The notes under the pieces are model-generated. The model saw nothing but the letters and a program-made list of their open reading frames with translations. It had not been told where the DNA came from and did no database searches. From Chloroflexota bacterium (GTDB lineage: Bacteria > Chloroflexota > Dormibacteria > Dormibacterales > Dormibacteraceae), in assembly GCA_005883575.1 (NCBI GenBank), contig VBFH01000028.1, positions 25,948 to 89,947 of the forward strand: 64,000 bases of DNA, read 5' to 3'. The first letter of the stretch is position 1. Every line of letters begins with the position of its first letter. Shown here piece by piece: positions 63,457-64,000 of the stretch. A program made the position numbers and the translations under genes.

Positions 63457-63888
63457 TTAGACCGTGGCGGCTGCGGGAAGTAGGCCGAGCTGCTTCATCT
63501 GGTCGAGCTGGTCGAAATAGATGCGGGCCTCAGCGATCTTTCCGTCCTCGACGCGGAGCAGCTGGACTCCGTAGCCGACCACTTTCTTGTAAGTCGGCGC
63601 AATGGTGCCGGTCGGGCTCTCAAGCGGAGCCGTGTGGGTGCCCTCCATCAGGATCTCCTGGACGACCCAGGGGCCGCTCGTGATCTCGCTGCGCACCGTC
63701 ATCTTGCCGTCCGGGAATGCCTTCTGCCAGGTCATCGCGTAGGCGGTCGCCTCCTTGGCGTTGGTGGCCTTGAAGCCGCCCGGCGCGTTGAACTTGATGT
63801 CATCGGCGTGAAGCGTGCTCAGAGCGTTCTCGTCGTGGGCGTTGAATGCGGTTACGAAACGGTCGGTCGTGTCTTTGGCTTCTGGCAT
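63457..63888 (-). CDS. SnoaL-like/ester-cyclase family protein
   Basis: MPEAKDTTDRFVTAFNAHDENALSTLHADDIKFNAPGGFKATNAKEATAYAMTWQKAFPDGKMTVRSEITSGPWVVQEILMEGTHTAPL; RBS AGGAGGGAC. Confidence 0.88.
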   Translation of the reverse strand: MPEAKDTTDRFVTAFNAHDENALSTLHADDIKFNAPGGFKATNAKEATAYAMTWQKAFPDGKMTVRSEITSGPWVVQEILMEGTHTAPLESPTGTIAPTYKKVVGYGVQLLRVEDGKIAEARIYFDQLDQMKQLGLLPAAATV

Positions 63889-64000
63889 TGCGTCCCTCCT
63901 AGGGGAGTGTCCGCGAAGCGGAAGGGCCAAGAAGGCTACTGCCATCGTCAGGCCGGCAACCGCGAAGACTCACCGCCCTCGCCTCAGTCCAGGAACAGCC

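Noticed and set aside
1-64000. CRISPR arrays, tRNA/rRNA genes, IS elements, prophage genes, toxin-antitoxin pairs
   Set aside because: Looked for spaced direct repeats, transposase/integrase motifs and tRNA-like cloverleafs by eye; none supportable. A tRNAscan/Infernal/ISfinder run would be decisive.

Overview
High-GC (actinobacterial, Chloroflexota or Dormibacterota-like; lineage not determinable here) chromosomal window dominated by a purine/pyrimidine and probable N-heterocycle catabolic island (about 1-32.5 kb). The island has three sections. (i) A tightly overlapping minus-strand operon: CoA ligase, cyclase-family hydrolase, and FAD, 2Fe-2S and Mo subunits of a xanthine-dehydrogenase-family hydroxylase. 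(ii) A purine core: NCS2 and NCS1 permeases, two cytosine-deaminase-like amidohydrolases, HPRT, DUF3830, allantoate amidohydrolase, allantoinase, guanine/8-oxoguanine deaminase-like enzyme, XDH, uricase, HIU hydrolase, OHCU decarboxylase and adenine deaminase. (iii) A divergent plus-strand operon: orphan Mo-hydroxylase large subunit, CoA ligase, alpha/beta hydrolase, enoyl-CoA hydratase and F420-type LLM oxidoreductase. The remainder is mixed: a DUF222/HNH gene, membrane/GAF sensor, CPBP protease, AraC/GyrI regulator, PPK2/CBS/Rieske operon, two LuxR/ATPase giant regulators, a LacI-controlled sugar ABC locus, an FAD monooxygenase, and an alpha/beta-hydrolase/glycosyltransferase fusion. Most notable signals: a hairpin-rich leader upstream of DUF3830-allC-allB, a probable micro-inversion in a kelch-like gene, two Mo-hydroxylase/CoA-ligase modules flanking the purine core, a palindromic element lying in frame inside an XDH gene, tandem perfect LacI-type operators, and several gene relics (DUF222, histidine kinase, SRPBCC, AraC frameshift). 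All calls are by eye from translations; no database search was run.
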